Assembly (NCBI GenBank): GCA_020632715.1
Contig: JACKFA010000004.1
Span: 930,001 to 994,000, forward strand
Direction of reading: 5' to 3'
Length of the DNA: 64,000 nt
Origin: Deltaproteobacteria bacterium
Lineage (GTDB): Bacteria > Myxococcota_A > UBA9042 > PHBI01
The position numbers were made by a program, and so were the translations under genes. How positions within the stretch are numbered: the first letter of the stretch is position 1; each line of letters opens with the position of its first letter. Of this stretch, positions 35,952-47,330 are shown piece by piece. The notes below the pieces were generated by a model that was not told where the DNA came from, did no database searches, and saw only the letters and a program-made list of their open reading frames with translations.

Positions 35952-37124
35952 ATGACGACCCTGCACGCGAGCCACGGCTTCAGCATCCAACCCGACGAGC
36001 ACGCCGCCGTCGCCGAGGTCGTCGCCGGCCTGCGCGCCACCGACGGGCCTCCGCCCGCGGTCGTCATCGCCTACGCCGGCGTCGCCCACGATCAGGCGCG
36101 CCTCCTCGCCGCGCTCGAGGCCGAGCTCCCCGGCGTCGTCGTCGTCGGCGCCTCGACCCAGGGCGTGTCCATCCCCGGCCGCTGCTACGAGGCCGACCGC
36201 TTCGTGGCCGCCGCCGCCCTCGGCGGCGAGGGCGTGCGCGCCCGGAGCGCCGTGGCCGCCGGCTTCGCGGGCGACCCGTACGCCGCCGGCGTGAGCCTCG
36301 CGGCGCAGCTCGGCCCCGCCGAGGGGCCCGGCGTCACGCTCCTCTGGTACGACCCCCTCAGCGGCGCCGACGTCCAGGCCACCCTCCGCGGCCTGGCCGC
36401 CGGCGGGCACCCGCGCGTCTTCGGCGGCGCCTCCGGGCAGCCGTGGGGGCGCATGGTCGAGACGTTCCAGTACGGCGGCGGCCGCGTGATGACCGACGGC
36501 GCCGTCGCCCTCCGCGTCGACGGCGTGCTCGAGCTCTCCGACTTCACCCACGGCGCCGAGCCGCTCGGGCTCGAGCTCGACGTCACCCGCGCCGAGGGCA
36601 ACGTCGTCCTCGAGCTCGACGGCCGCCCCGCGCTCGACGTGTGGTGCGAGCAGCTCGGCGTCTCGGCCGAGCTCGACGTCGAGAACACGAGCAACTGGGC
36701 GCTCGGCGTGAAGCCCCCCGACGACACCCCGTACGAGGGCGTCATCACGCGCGCGCCCTTCGGCTTCGACCCCGCGCGGCAGGCGCTCGTCCTGCAGGCG
36801 CCGATCGCCGAGGGCTCGCGCGTGCAGGTCTGCATCCGCACGCAGCGCGCCGTGTTCGACGGCGCCATGCGCATGACCGAGCGCCTGAAGGCGCGGCTCG
36901 ACGGGCACGACCCCGTGCTCGTCGTGTCGTTCGAGTGCGGCGCCCGGCCGGCGCCGTTCCTCGGCAGCGAGGTCGCCGAGCGCGAGGTCCTGAACCTCCA
37001 GCACCACCTCGGGCCCGGGGTCCCGTGGCTCGGGATGTACGCGTGGGGCGAGATCGCGCCGGTCGGCGCGCGCTCCGAGTTCCACAACTTCACCTTCCCC
37101 CTCTGCGTGCTCTGCGCGCCCTGA
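35952..37124 (+). CDS. FIST-domain sensory protein (NosP-like), module B
   Basis: A 390-residue soluble FIST_N/FIST_C protein without signal or membrane parts. Landmarks are VVVGASTQGVSIPGRCYEADRFV, LLWYDPLSGADVQ, VFGGASGQPWGRMVETFQYGGGRVMTDGAVALRV, LDVWCEQLG and the closing MYAWGEIAPVGARSEFHNFTFPLCVL. That ending parallels the one in module A, so the two are distant paralogues. It sits between the EAL regulator and the hybrid kinase, the arrangement seen for NosP-type nitric-oxide-sensing operons. Haem binding is unproven. Confidence 0.85.
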   Translation: MTTLHASHGFSIQPDEHAAVAEVVAGLRATDGPPPAVVIAYAGVAHDQARLLAALEAELPGVVVVGASTQGVSIPGRCYEADRFVAAAALGGEGVRARSAVAAGFAGDPYAAGVSLAAQLGPAEGPGVTLLWYDPLSGADVQATLRGLAAGGHPRVFGGASGQPWGRMVETFQYGGGRVMTDGAVALRVDGVLELSDFTHGAEPLGLELDVTRAEGNVVLELDGRPALDVWCEQLGVSAELDVENTSNWALGVKPPDDTPYEGVITRAPFGFDPARQALVLQAPIAEGSRVQVCIRTQRAVFDGAMRMTERLKARLDGHDPVLVVSFECGARPAPFLGSEVAEREVLNLQHHLGPGVPWLGMYAWGEIAPVGARSEFHNFTFPLCVLCAP

Positions 37125-37140
37125 GCGCGCCCCTCCTCCC

Positions 37141-39406
<2,266 letters not shown>

Positions 39407-39460
39407 CGCCCCGCGCGTAGACCGCTACGCACGGGTCGGGCGGTCTGCTAACGTGGGAGC

Positions 39461-41959
39461 GTGACCCGCCCACGCCACGGACGCCCGCGCGCTGCCGTCG
39501 TCGCCGCCCTGCTGTCGCTCGGCGTGGCCGGCTGCGTCGTGCTCCCGCCGCCGCTCGCGGCCGAGGACGCCGACGCGGACGCGGCCGTCGACGCGTCGGA
39601 GCCCGGCGACCTCGCCGCCGCCGACGTCGCCGAGGTCGCCGACGGCGACGTGGCCGCCTGCGTGTTCGGCTGCGACGAGGGCGGGGCCTCGCTCGTCGCC
39701 ACCGCGGTCGCCGCGGGCGCCGGTCCCGCCTGCGCCCTCGCGGGCGACGAGGTCTTCTGCTGGGGCGACCTCGCCGCGGGCGCCCCGGGGGCGGGCTTCC
39801 TGCGCGCCGAGGCGGTCCCGCCGGTGCGCGTCGCGGGGCTCGCGGGCGCCGCGCGGGCGGTCGTGGCGGGCGCCGACCACACCTGCGCCCTCCTCGACGG
39901 CGGCGGCGTCGCCTGCTGGGGCTCGAACGAGCGCTTCCAGGCGTACCCGGCCGCGGCCGGCAACCAACACCTGCGCTGGCTCGCCGCCCCGGGAGAGCGC
40001 GTGCCCGTCGCTCCGGCGCGCGCCCTCGCCGCCGGCGGCCAGGCCACCTGCGCCCGCCTCGAGCAGGGCGGCGTCACGTGCTGGGGGTTCCGCCTCGGCG
40101 CCGAGCTGCCGCAGGCCGCGGTCCTCGAGCCCTACGCCGTCGGCGGGCTCGACGGCGTCGACGTCGGCGCCATCGCGGTGGGCGTCGACCACGCCTGCGC
40201 GCTCTCGGCGGACGGGCAGAGCGTCCGCTGCTTCGGGGCGGGCGACCGCGGGCAGCTCGGCGACGGCGCGCGCGACCCGGAGCTCGCGGCGGTCCCGGTG
40301 CACGCCGCGCTCGAGCGCCCCGTCAGCGCCCTCGCCGCGGGCGATGGCTTCACCTGCGCCGCGGTCGACGCGGGCCACCACGTGCAGTGCTGGGGGGCCG
40401 CGCCCGGCGGCGCGGCGCTCGTCCCGACGCGGATCGACGCGGACTTCGACCCACCCATCGCGCGCCTCGCGGCGGGCGGCGCCGTCGCGTGCGCCGTCGA
40501 CACGGCCGGCGGGCTCGCCTGCTGGGGCGACAACGGCGCCGGCCAGCTCGCGGTCACCGGCCTCATCCGCGCCGACGTGCCCGTCCCGGTCGGCGTCGAC
40601 GCCGCGCCGTGGGCCGAGGTCGCCGTCGGCGCCGCGCACGTCTGCGGCGTGACCGTCGCCGGGGCCGTCCGCTGCTGGGGGGACGCCTCGCGCGGCCAGC
40701 TCGGCGGGGACGCGGCCGAGCCGGTGACGACGGTCGTCTACGACCCGGCTCTCCGCGCCCGCGCGACGTGCGAGGACGTCGGCGAGAGCCCGGTCGCGGC
40801 CGTCGGACCGTGCACCGTGTGCGCGCCCGACGGGCACGTCGCGGGCTGCCCCTTCGGCTGCGCCGACGGCCGCTGCCTCCGCGCGACCGCCGTCGACGCC
40901 GGCTCCGTCTTCGGGTGCGCGCTCCTCGACGACCGCCGCGTCGGCTGCTGGGGGTACGACGCCCACGGCGCGCTCGGCCGCGGCGCGCCGCGCGACGTGA
41001 CCGAGGCGTTCGCGCCCGTCGCCGCCGACCACGGCTGGGACGTGCTCGCCGCGGGACGCGACCACGTCTGCGCGGTGGACGGCGGCGCGCTCGCGTGCTG
41101 GGGGCGCAACCAGTACGGCCAGCTCGGGGTCGGCGACCAGGAGGACCGCGGGGTCCCGACGCCGGTCGTGTTCCCGGGGGTCGTGGCCGTCGCGGCCACG
41201 TCCGCGCTCACCTGCGCGACCGACGGCGCCGAGGTGCGCTGCTGGGGGCGGCCGGTCGGGACGATCGGGAGCGACCGTCAGCTCACGCCGGCGCCGGTCG
41301 CGGGGCTGCCCGCGGGCGACGTGCGGGCGGTCGGCGTCGGCGTCCAGTTCGCGTGCGCCGTGGTCCGGCCGGACGGCGGTGGCGACGACGTCGTCGCCTG
41401 CTGGGGGGACGGCCGCAGGGGCGCGCTCGGCCCCGCGACGACCGAGGTGGACGGGCCTCCGACGGTGGTGCCGGGGCTCCCGGGGCGCGTGCGCGACCTC
41501 GCGGTCGGGGCCGACGCGAGCTGCGTGCTCGGGGAGACCGGGGCGCTCGTCTGCTGGGGGAGCGACTCGGACGCGCTCCTCGCGCCGAGCGGCGGGGAGG
41601 CGCCCGGGCCGGTCGACCTGACGGCGCGCTTCCCGGCCGCGATCGTCGCGGTCGACGCCTTCGACATCCGCGCCTGCGTCGCGCTCGCCGACGGGCGCGC
41701 GGCGTGCTGGGGGCGCGGCGGGGGCGGCGCGGCCTGGACGTTCGAGGTCGGGAAGCTCGCGGACGTCGTCGTCTCCGACGCCCTCACGGACGTCGCCCGC
41801 GTCGCGGTCGGCGCGTTCCACGACTGCGCGCTGGACGCGCTCGGCTTCGTGCGCTGCTGGGGCACGGACGGCGGCGCGCTGGGGAGCGCGCCGTGGATCG
41901 ACAACCCGCGCGAGCGCGTCGCCCCGACGCTCGTGGGCGACCTGGATCCGTGGCCGTGA
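39461..41959 (+). CDS. RCC1-repeat lipoprotein 1
   Basis: An 832-residue lipoprotein starting at GTG, with GGGAG close upstream; lipobox GVAGC (Cys25). After an Ala/Asp stalk it holds about a dozen RCC1/BLIP-II-type blades with the signature CAxxxGxVxCWGxNxxGQLG (for example CALLDGGGVACWGSNERF and CAVDGGALACWGRNQYGQLG), enough for two seven-bladed propellers. Two short Cys-rich inserts interrupt them (DVAACVFGCDEGG and CTVCAPDGHVAGCPFGCADGRC), the second between the propellers. RCC1 propellers bind proteins. It overlaps the second RCC1 gene by 4 bp (GTGA). Confidence 0.87.
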   Translation: MTRPRHGRPRAAVVAALLSLGVAGCVVLPPPLAAEDADADAAVDASEPGDLAAADVAEVADGDVAACVFGCDEGGASLVATAVAAGAGPACALAGDEVFCWGDLAAGAPGAGFLRAEAVPPVRVAGLAGAARAVVAGADHTCALLDGGGVACWGSNERFQAYPAAAGNQHLRWLAAPGERVPVAPARALAAGGQATCARLEQGGVTCWGFRLGAELPQAAVLEPYAVGGLDGVDVGAIAVGVDHACALSADGQSVRCFGAGDRGQLGDGARDPELAAVPVHAALERPVSALAAGDGFTCAAVDAGHHVQCWGAAPGGAALVPTRIDADFDPPIARLAAGGAVACAVDTAGGLACWGDNGAGQLAVTGLIRADVPVPVGVDAAPWAEVAVGAAHVCGVTVAGAVRCWGDASRGQLGGDAAEPVTTVVYDPALRARATCEDVGESPVAAVGPCTVCAPDGHVAGCPFGCADGRCLRATAVDAGSVFGCALLDDRRVGCWGYDAHGALGRGAPRDVTEAFAPVAADHGWDVLAAGRDHVCAVDGGALACWGRNQYGQLGVGDQEDRGVPTPVVFPGVVAVAATSALTCATDGAEVRCWGRPVGTIGSDRQLTPAPVAGLPAGDVRAVGVGVQFACAVVRPDGGGDDVVACWGDGRRGALGPATTEVDGPPTVVPGLPGRVRDLAVGADASCVLGETGALVCWGSDSDALLAPSGGEAPGPVDLTARFPAAIVAVDAFDIRACVALADGRAACWGRGGGGAAWTFEVGKLADVVVSDALTDVARVAVGAFHDCALDALGFVRCWGTDGGALGSAPWIDNPRERVAPTLVGDLDPWP

Positions 41960-43272
41960 CGCCGCCGCGCCCCCTCTCGCTCGCGCTCGCGCTCGCCCTC
42001 GCCGCGGGCCTCGCCGCCGGCTGCGTCGCGGTGCCGCCGCCGCTCGGGGAGGCCGACGCGGCCGACACCGCCGGGGACGGGGGCGCTGACGACGAGGGCG
42101 TGGACGGCGTGAGCGACGCGGTGGCGCCCGGGAGCGCCATCGCGGGGCTGAGCTGCGGGCGGCAGCACTGCTGCGCGCGCGACGAGCGCGGCGCGGTCTC
42201 GTGCTGGGGCGACCAGCGCCACGCCCAGCTCGGCGCCGGCGTCCACGGGGTCGCGGCCCCCGCGCGCGCCGTGACCGGGCTCGCGAGCGTCGCGTCGGGC
42301 GCCTTCCACGCGTGCGGGCTCGACGCCGACGGGCGCCTCGTCTGCTGGGGCTACAACGAGCACTATCAGAGCCACTTCCCGATCAACGCCGCGGTCGAGG
42401 CGCCGCGCCTCTATGACGACGACGGCGGGCCGGTGCCCGCGGACGCGCCCGTGACGCGGGTCTTCGGCGGCGCGGGGTTCTCGATGTGCGGGGCGACGGG
42501 CGCGGCCGGGCTCGCGTGCTGGGGAGCGGTCCTCGACGGGCAGGTCGTGGACTTCGACGGCATGGTCGGGAACATCGCGCGGAGCGAGCCCGTGGCGGTC
42601 GCGGCGCTCGATGGCGTCGCGATCGTGGACGCCTGCACCGGTCAGGCGCACGCGTGCGCCGTCACGAGCGGCGGGGCCGTGCTCTGCTGGGGTCGCGACG
42701 ACCAGGGGCAGCTCGGTCTCGGCGACCTCGGGGTGCGCGCCGCGCCGACGGTGCTCGGGGCCCTCGCGGGGGTCGACGCGCGCGCGGTCGCGTGCGGGCT
42801 CCGGTTCACGTGCGTGGCGGGCGTCGACCGGGGCACGGCGGCGCCGGCGCTGCGCTGCTTCGGGGAGAACGCCGACGGTCAGTCCGGGGCCACGCCGAGC
42901 GCCGCGGAGGCGACGCCCGTGGTGCTCGACGACGCGCTCGGCGGGCGCGAGGTGCGCGCGCTGGCGCTCGGCGACGCCCACGCGTGCGCGCTCCTGGGCC
43001 CCGGCGAGGGCGAGGGCGCCGCGTCTCTCTGGTGCTGGGGGGCCGAGGACGCAGGCCAGCTCGGGCCCGGCGCCCCGGGGGCGCGCTTCCGGCCGGGGCG
43101 GGTGCCGCTCGACTTCACGCCGACGGCGGTCGCGGCGGGGCAGCGCGCGACCTGCGCGGCGGCGGGGGCGGAGGTCTGGTGCTGGGGGAGCGACGTCTGG
43201 GGGCAGCTCGGCACGGGCACGTACGGGCTCTCGCGGAACCCGACGCCGCGGCGGATCGCGCTACCGGAGTAG
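41956..43272 (+). CDS. RCC1-repeat lipoprotein 2
   Basis: A 438-residue lipoprotein read from a GTG that overlaps the stop of the previous gene (another in-frame GTG lies two codons earlier). Lipobox AAGC (Cys23). The post-lipobox sequence CVAVPPPLGEADAAD resembles CVVLPPPLAAEDADAD of the gene before it, so the two are paralogues. It has about seven RCC1 blades (CCARDERGAVSCWGDQRHAQLG ... CAVTSGGAVLCWGRDDQGQLG ... VWCWGSDVWGQLGTG), one propeller. Translational coupling implies a fixed ratio with the larger protein, perhaps as one surface complex. Confidence 0.85.
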   Translation: MTPPRPLSLALALALAAGLAAGCVAVPPPLGEADAADTAGDGGADDEGVDGVSDAVAPGSAIAGLSCGRQHCCARDERGAVSCWGDQRHAQLGAGVHGVAAPARAVTGLASVASGAFHACGLDADGRLVCWGYNEHYQSHFPINAAVEAPRLYDDDGGPVPADAPVTRVFGGAGFSMCGATGAAGLACWGAVLDGQVVDFDGMVGNIARSEPVAVAALDGVAIVDACTGQAHACAVTSGGAVLCWGRDDQGQLGLGDLGVRAAPTVLGALAGVDARAVACGLRFTCVAGVDRGTAAPALRCFGENADGQSGATPSAAEATPVVLDDALGGREVRALALGDAHACALLGPGEGEGAASLWCWGAEDAGQLGPGAPGARFRPGRVPLDFTPTAVAAGQRATCAAAGAEVWCWGSDVWGQLGTGTYGLSRNPTPRRIALPE

Positions 43273-43382
43273 CGGGCGCCAAGGCGCGCGAACGTGCCGA
43301 GGCCTGCGTGCGCTCCGGAGCGCTCCCTCCGAGCCTCCGTGTCATCCTCCAGCGAGCCCTGCCCGGCGTGCGGCCTGGGGCT

Positions 43383-43443
43383 CTCCCTCCGTGCCCCCTC
43401 CGTGTCTCCGCGTCTCCGTGGTCACGTTCTCCGTGGTCACGTT
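43383..43443. repeat. CACGGAG-type intergenic repeat, copy A
   Basis: CTCCCTCCGTGCCCCCTCCGTG then TCTCCGCGTCTCCGTGGT, followed by a doubled CCGTGGTCACGTT. The core recurs at 46231-46275. This copy runs over the stop codon of the GH25 gene. Confidence 0.75.
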
Positions 43444-44969
43444 CGCGCCCGCTCGCGCGTCGCGAACGCGAGGGCGAGCGCGAGGGCGAAGAGCGCCGCC
43501 CAGCCGCCGCCGGCGCCGCCGCCGGCGCAGCCGTCGTCGCCGCCGGTCTGGTGGAGCTCGGTCTTGATGGTGGGCTGTCCCGCGACGCCGCCGTCGCCGC
43601 CGATGGCGTCGCTGCCGCTCACGGCGTCGGCGCCGGCGTCGTCGCCGCCTGGGGCCTCGTCGACGGGGCCGGTCGCGGTGTCCGCCTCGGGGCCGGTGTC
43701 CACGGGGGGCTGCGGGCCGTCGTCGACGCAGGTCCCGGCGTCGCAGCGCCGGCTCGCGCCGCACGGGGTCTCGCTGTAGGCGCCGCCGGTGCAGAGCGCG
43801 ATGGTGTCGGCGTCGGCGCAGGTGTGGCCGTCGCCCCCGCCGGCGAAGAGGTCGGCGCAGCGCGGGTCGACGCACGCGGCGGTGGCGCCCTTCAGGCGGC
43901 AGACCCAGCCGCCGCCGCAGCCAACCTCGGTGTACTGGCCGTCGGCGCAGCTCCCGAGGGTGTCGGCGTCGACGCAGAAGGTGCCGTCCTCGCCGCCGTC
44001 GAGGTGGGTCCAGCAGGCGAAGTGGACGCAGTGCCCGACGCCGCCGCCGTCGCTGCACTTCGCGCCGAAGGCGCCGCAGTCGCCGACGGAGTAGGCGCCC
44101 GCCGCGCAGGTGGCGAGCTGCGTGTCGTCGACGCACCACGCGGCGTCCGCGCCGCCGTGCTCGACGCAGGCGGGGTTCACCGGGGGCGGGCCGGCGAGGG
44201 CCTTCAGCGCGTCGATGTCGCCGTTGAAGCGGTTCTCGTCGACGTCGCCGCTGATGCCGGCGATGGAGCCGGTCGCGGAGAACTGGTGGAAGGCCCAGCG
44301 GGTCCAGGCGTTCGGCGTGTTCGGGCAGGAGGTGCCCCAGTGCGCGGTCCAGAGGGGGTAGGCGGCGTAGGCGGTGCTCGCGACGTTCGAGTCCCAGAAG
44401 TAGCCGCCGGTGTAGATGATGGGCTTGACGTGCAGCACCTCCTCGACGCGCTGCAGCCACTGGCCGACCTTCTGCGCGACGACGGCCGGGGTCTGGTCGC
44501 TCGTGACCTCGACGTCGATGACGGGCGGGATCTCGCCCGGGTCGGAGGCGATGGTGTTCAGGAGCACGTTGGCCTGGGCGACGGCGTCCTGCGAGGGGCG
44601 GAAGAACTGGTAGGCGCCGCGCAGGATCCCGTTCGCCTTGGCGCCGGCCCAGTTCGCGGCGAACTGCGCGTCCATGGTGTTGGTGCCGTCGGAGACGCGG
44701 ATGATGGCGAACTTCACGCCCGAATTCGGGACCTGCGACCAGTTGATGGTGCCCTGCCACTTCGAGACGTCGATGCCGTAGGTCGTGGGGCCGTCGGCGC
44801 AGACGCTGCTGTGGATGGGGGCCGCGAGCAGGGCGGGGCTCGAGCCCATGGCGCGGTCGCCGTCGTCGTCGGCGCAGCCGGCGAGCGCGGGGGTGGCGAC
44901 GAGGGCGGCGAGCATGACGCAGCGCGTCATGGCGACCGCGAGCGGGAGGCGGCGTGACGGGGGCTTCAT
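43437..44969 (-). CDS. GH25 lysozyme-like secreted protein with C-terminal anchor
   Basis: A 510-residue protein. The signal peptide ends ATPALAGC (Cys32, possible lipobox). Residues about 63-255 are a GH25 muramidase domain: YGIDVSKWQGTINW, FAIIRVSDG, GAYQFFRPS, IPPVIDVEV (catalytic Asp/Glu pair) and WAFHQFSATGSIAG. Next come Cys-rich segments (for example CVDDTQLATCAAGAYSVGDCGAFG), an Asp/Gly/Ala stalk, GGDDGCAGGGAGGG, a hydrophobic helix and RERAR. That tail is MYXO-CTERM-like. It should cleave peptidoglycan outside the cell, for remodelling or against prey. Divergent from the beta-barrel gene. Confidence 0.9.
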   Translation of the reverse strand: MKPPSRRLPLAVAMTRCVMLAALVATPALAGCADDDGDRAMGSSPALLAAPIHSSVCADGPTTYGIDVSKWQGTINWSQVPNSGVKFAIIRVSDGTNTMDAQFAANWAGAKANGILRGAYQFFRPSQDAVAQANVLLNTIASDPGEIPPVIDVEVTSDQTPAVVAQKVGQWLQRVEEVLHVKPIIYTGGYFWDSNVASTAYAAYPLWTAHWGTSCPNTPNAWTRWAFHQFSATGSIAGISGDVDENRFNGDIDALKALAGPPPVNPACVEHGGADAAWCVDDTQLATCAAGAYSVGDCGAFGAKCSDGGGVGHCVHFACWTHLDGGEDGTFCVDADTLGSCADGQYTEVGCGGGWVCRLKGATAACVDPRCADLFAGGGDGHTCADADTIALCTGGAYSETPCGASRRCDAGTCVDDGPQPPVDTGPEADTATGPVDEAPGGDDAGADAVSGSDAIGGDGGVAGQPTIKTELHQTGGDDGCAGGGAGGGWAALFALALALAFATRERART

Positions 44970-45087
44970 GGCGACCGACGCTAGCACGCGGGCCGCGCGC
45001 GATTCCACGCCGAAGGGCGGCCGATTGTTGCCGGGGCGGGAGGGAGCGCCGATAGTGGCGGCCGAATCCCCTCGCCGAGGAGCTCCC

Positions 45088-46092
45088 ATGGGTCGCCGCG
45101 CAGCCACGGTCGCGTCGCTCTTCGCCGCCGTCGCCGTGGCGCCGGGGGCGGCGTCCGCCGAGCCGACGCTCACGTGGTCGGGCTTCGTGGACACGTCGCT
45201 CGTGTACGGGTTCGCGCCCGAGATCGCGCGCGACGACGGGGTGACGCTCGGGCTCGACCAGGCGGAGGTCGACCTGCGGGCGGCGGTGGCGGACGGGCTC
45301 TCGCTCGGGGTGGACCTCCAGCTCCGGCCGCCGGCGTGGGAGCCGGGGGACGGGGACGGGCCGAGCGGGCTCAACGTCCTCGACGAGATCGTGGAGCAGG
45401 CGTGGGCGGAGTGGTTCCCGGGCGGCGGGGACGCGGGCTTCTTCCTGCGGCTCGGCAAGTGGAACGCCCCGGTGGGGTTCGAGGCCATCGATCCGACCGG
45501 GCTCTACCAGTTCTCGCAGGGGCTCCTGTTCACGTACGCGACGCCGAGCAACCTGACGGGGTTCGCGGCCGGCTATCGGGCGGGCGGCGTCGAGGCGCAG
45601 GCGTGGCTCACGAACGACTGGGACACGGCGTCGACGGCGGGGGACGCGATCGTCGGCGGGCGGGTGGCGTACGGGCGGGAGAAGGGGTCGATCGGGCTCT
45701 CGGCGACGTTCGGGCCGGTGTCGGACGAGTCGCCGCGGGTGATGGTCGACGTGGACGCGACGCTCCGGTGGCCGCGCTTCCTGCTCGGGGCGGAGCTGAA
45801 CTTCGGGGCGCAGGCGGGGCGGTCGAGCATCGGGTTCCTGGTGACGGCGAACTACCAGATCTCCTCGAAGGTGAGCGCGACGGTGCGCTTCGACACGCTG
45901 AACCGCGAGATCCTCGACGCGCCGTACAAGGGGAAGAGCCTGACGGCCGCGGTCCTCGCGGCGCTCGCGAGCGTCGAGCAGGGCGGGGAGGAGGTCGCGG
46001 CGCTCTCGCTCATCGCCGAGGTGCGCGCCGACTTCCAGACGGGCGCCGAGACCGCCGGCACGGGCGCGATCGAGCTGCTCGCGACGTTCTGA
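45088..46092 (+). CDS. Outer-membrane beta-barrel (porin-like) protein
   Basis: A 334-residue protein with GAGGAG before its ATG and a signal peptide ending GAASAEP. The mature part has alternating beta-strands (LTWSGFVDTSLVYGF, LGLDQAEVDLRAAVADG, FFLRLGKWNAPVGFEAID, GLLFTYATPSNLTGFAAGYR), internal Gly/aromatic turns, and ends with Phe (GAIELLATF), the usual signal for BAM assembly. It resembles the putative beta-barrel porin-2 group. A general or specific pore is likely; substrate unknown. Confidence 0.8.
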   Translation: MGRRAATVASLFAAVAVAPGAASAEPTLTWSGFVDTSLVYGFAPEIARDDGVTLGLDQAEVDLRAAVADGLSLGVDLQLRPPAWEPGDGDGPSGLNVLDEIVEQAWAEWFPGGGDAGFFLRLGKWNAPVGFEAIDPTGLYQFSQGLLFTYATPSNLTGFAAGYRAGGVEAQAWLTNDWDTASTAGDAIVGGRVAYGREKGSIGLSATFGPVSDESPRVMVDVDATLRWPRFLLGAELNFGAQAGRSSIGFLVTANYQISSKVSATVRFDTLNREILDAPYKGKSLTAAVLAALASVEQGGEEVAALSLIAEVRADFQTGAETAGTGAIELLATF

Positions 46093-46133
46093 GCGGCTCT
46101 GAGGGGCGGTTCCCCATCCGAGGGGAACGAGAG

Positions 46134-46275
46134 GGGGGAGACACGGAGGCACGGAGGGCACGGAGGGATCGAGGCGCGCCCTCACTGCGTGCGCCCGTTC
46201 GACGCCCGGCGGCCTGACGTAGGCCCAGACGCTCCCTCTCCGTGCCCCCTCCGTGTCTCCGCGTCTCCGTGGTTA
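46134..46275. repeat. CACGGAG-type repeats in inverted orientation between convergent genes
   Basis: GAGACACGGAGGCACGGAGG (from about 46138) and its inverse CCTCCGTGTCTCCGCGTCTCC (in 46231-46275) face each other across about 65 bp, so the segment can fold into a long stem. It fills most of the 194-bp gap between two convergent genes. No gene seen within it. Confidence 0.65.
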
Positions 46276-46286
46276 CCGGCGGAGCT

Positions 46287-47153
46287 CTAGAAGCTCGCGC
46301 CCACCTCGACCGAGCCCAGGAACACCACGTGCTGGCCGTCGTTCGCCTCGGCCACCGCGCCGCTCACGCCGAGCACCCCGGCGTTCAGCGACGCCGTCCA
46401 CTCGCCCGCGCCCTCCGGCACGAAGCCGAGGCCGAGCTCGACCCGCGCGCCCGCCCGGAAGGAGTCGAACACCGGCGCCGCCAGCGTGTCCCCCTCCGCC
46501 CCGAGCGCCGTGATGTCGAGGATCATCGGTACCGACACGCTCACCGGCACCGTCCCCGCCGGGACCACCGCGAACGTCGGCGCCACCGCGAGCTCCCCGC
46601 CGAGCCCGGCGCCCGTCCCGAAGTCCGTCGCCGCCACGTCGACCGTCGCCGCGATCGCCGGCTTGAAGCCCTTGAAGCGCCCGCCGAGCCCCTTCTGCCA
46701 GAGCGCCTCGTCGTCCATCTCGAACGCGAGCGTCACCTCGTGGCGCGCCTCGAACGCGTCCGCCGGGCTCGTGCACGCCACGTACTTCAGCACGGCCGAC
46801 ACGCCGCCCCCGAGCTCGAGCGTGGCGCCCGCCGTGTAGTCGGCCTCGTGCAGCGTCGTCGCCGCGCCGCCCGCCGGCCCGTTCTGGATGCTCCCCCAGA
46901 ACCCGACGAAGACCCGCACGTCCCCCGCGCTCACCCCGGCCTCGACGCCCGGCTGGGCCAGGATCCCCTCCGCGCCGTGGATGACCGAGCCCGCGTAGTA
47001 CAGGTTCGGGACGCCCAGCGTCACCGACGCGTCGACCGCGCCGCCGCCGCCGTGCTCGTCCGCCGTCGCCTCGACCGACGTCGGGTCGGCCGCGCGCGCG
47101 CTGGCCGCGGCGAGAAGGATGGACGCGAGGGCTCCGAGGCTGACGATCCGCAT
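46287..47153 (-). CDS. Secreted beta-rich protein, probable outer-membrane protein
   Basis: A 288-residue protein with a signal peptide (MRIVSLGALASILLAAASARA) and no recognised family. The mature part is rich in Gly, Ala and Val with alternating hydrophobic strands (VDASVTLGVPNLYYAGS, DVRVFVGFWGSIQNG, ATLELGGGVSAVLKYVAC) and ends HVVFLGSVEVGASF, so its last residue is Phe. That pattern fits a small outer-membrane barrel. A single Cys is visible. It is monocistronic, converging on the porin-like gene. Confidence 0.68.
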   Translation of the reverse strand: MRIVSLGALASILLAAASARAADPTSVEATADEHGGGGAVDASVTLGVPNLYYAGSVIHGAEGILAQPGVEAGVSAGDVRVFVGFWGSIQNGPAGGAATTLHEADYTAGATLELGGGVSAVLKYVACTSPADAFEARHEVTLAFEMDDEALWQKGLGGRFKGFKPAIAATVDVAATDFGTGAGLGGELAVAPTFAVVPAGTVPVSVSVPMILDITALGAEGDTLAAPVFDSFRAGARVELGLGFVPEGAGEWTASLNAGVLGVSGAVAEANDGQHVVFLGSVEVGASF

Positions 47154-47330
47154 GGCTGGTCTCCGGCATGGCGTTGGGCGCGCTCTGGCGGCGCGCGCGA
47201 GACATGCTGGTTACTGCGGCCGTTCCCGGCGGCCCTGGAGGGGCGCGCCAGCCGGAGACACAGGACTTCACGTAACCTCACCGCCGCGAGCGGCGCTCGC
47301 CCGCTCCGAGAGCGAAGCAGCGCGGCCGGG

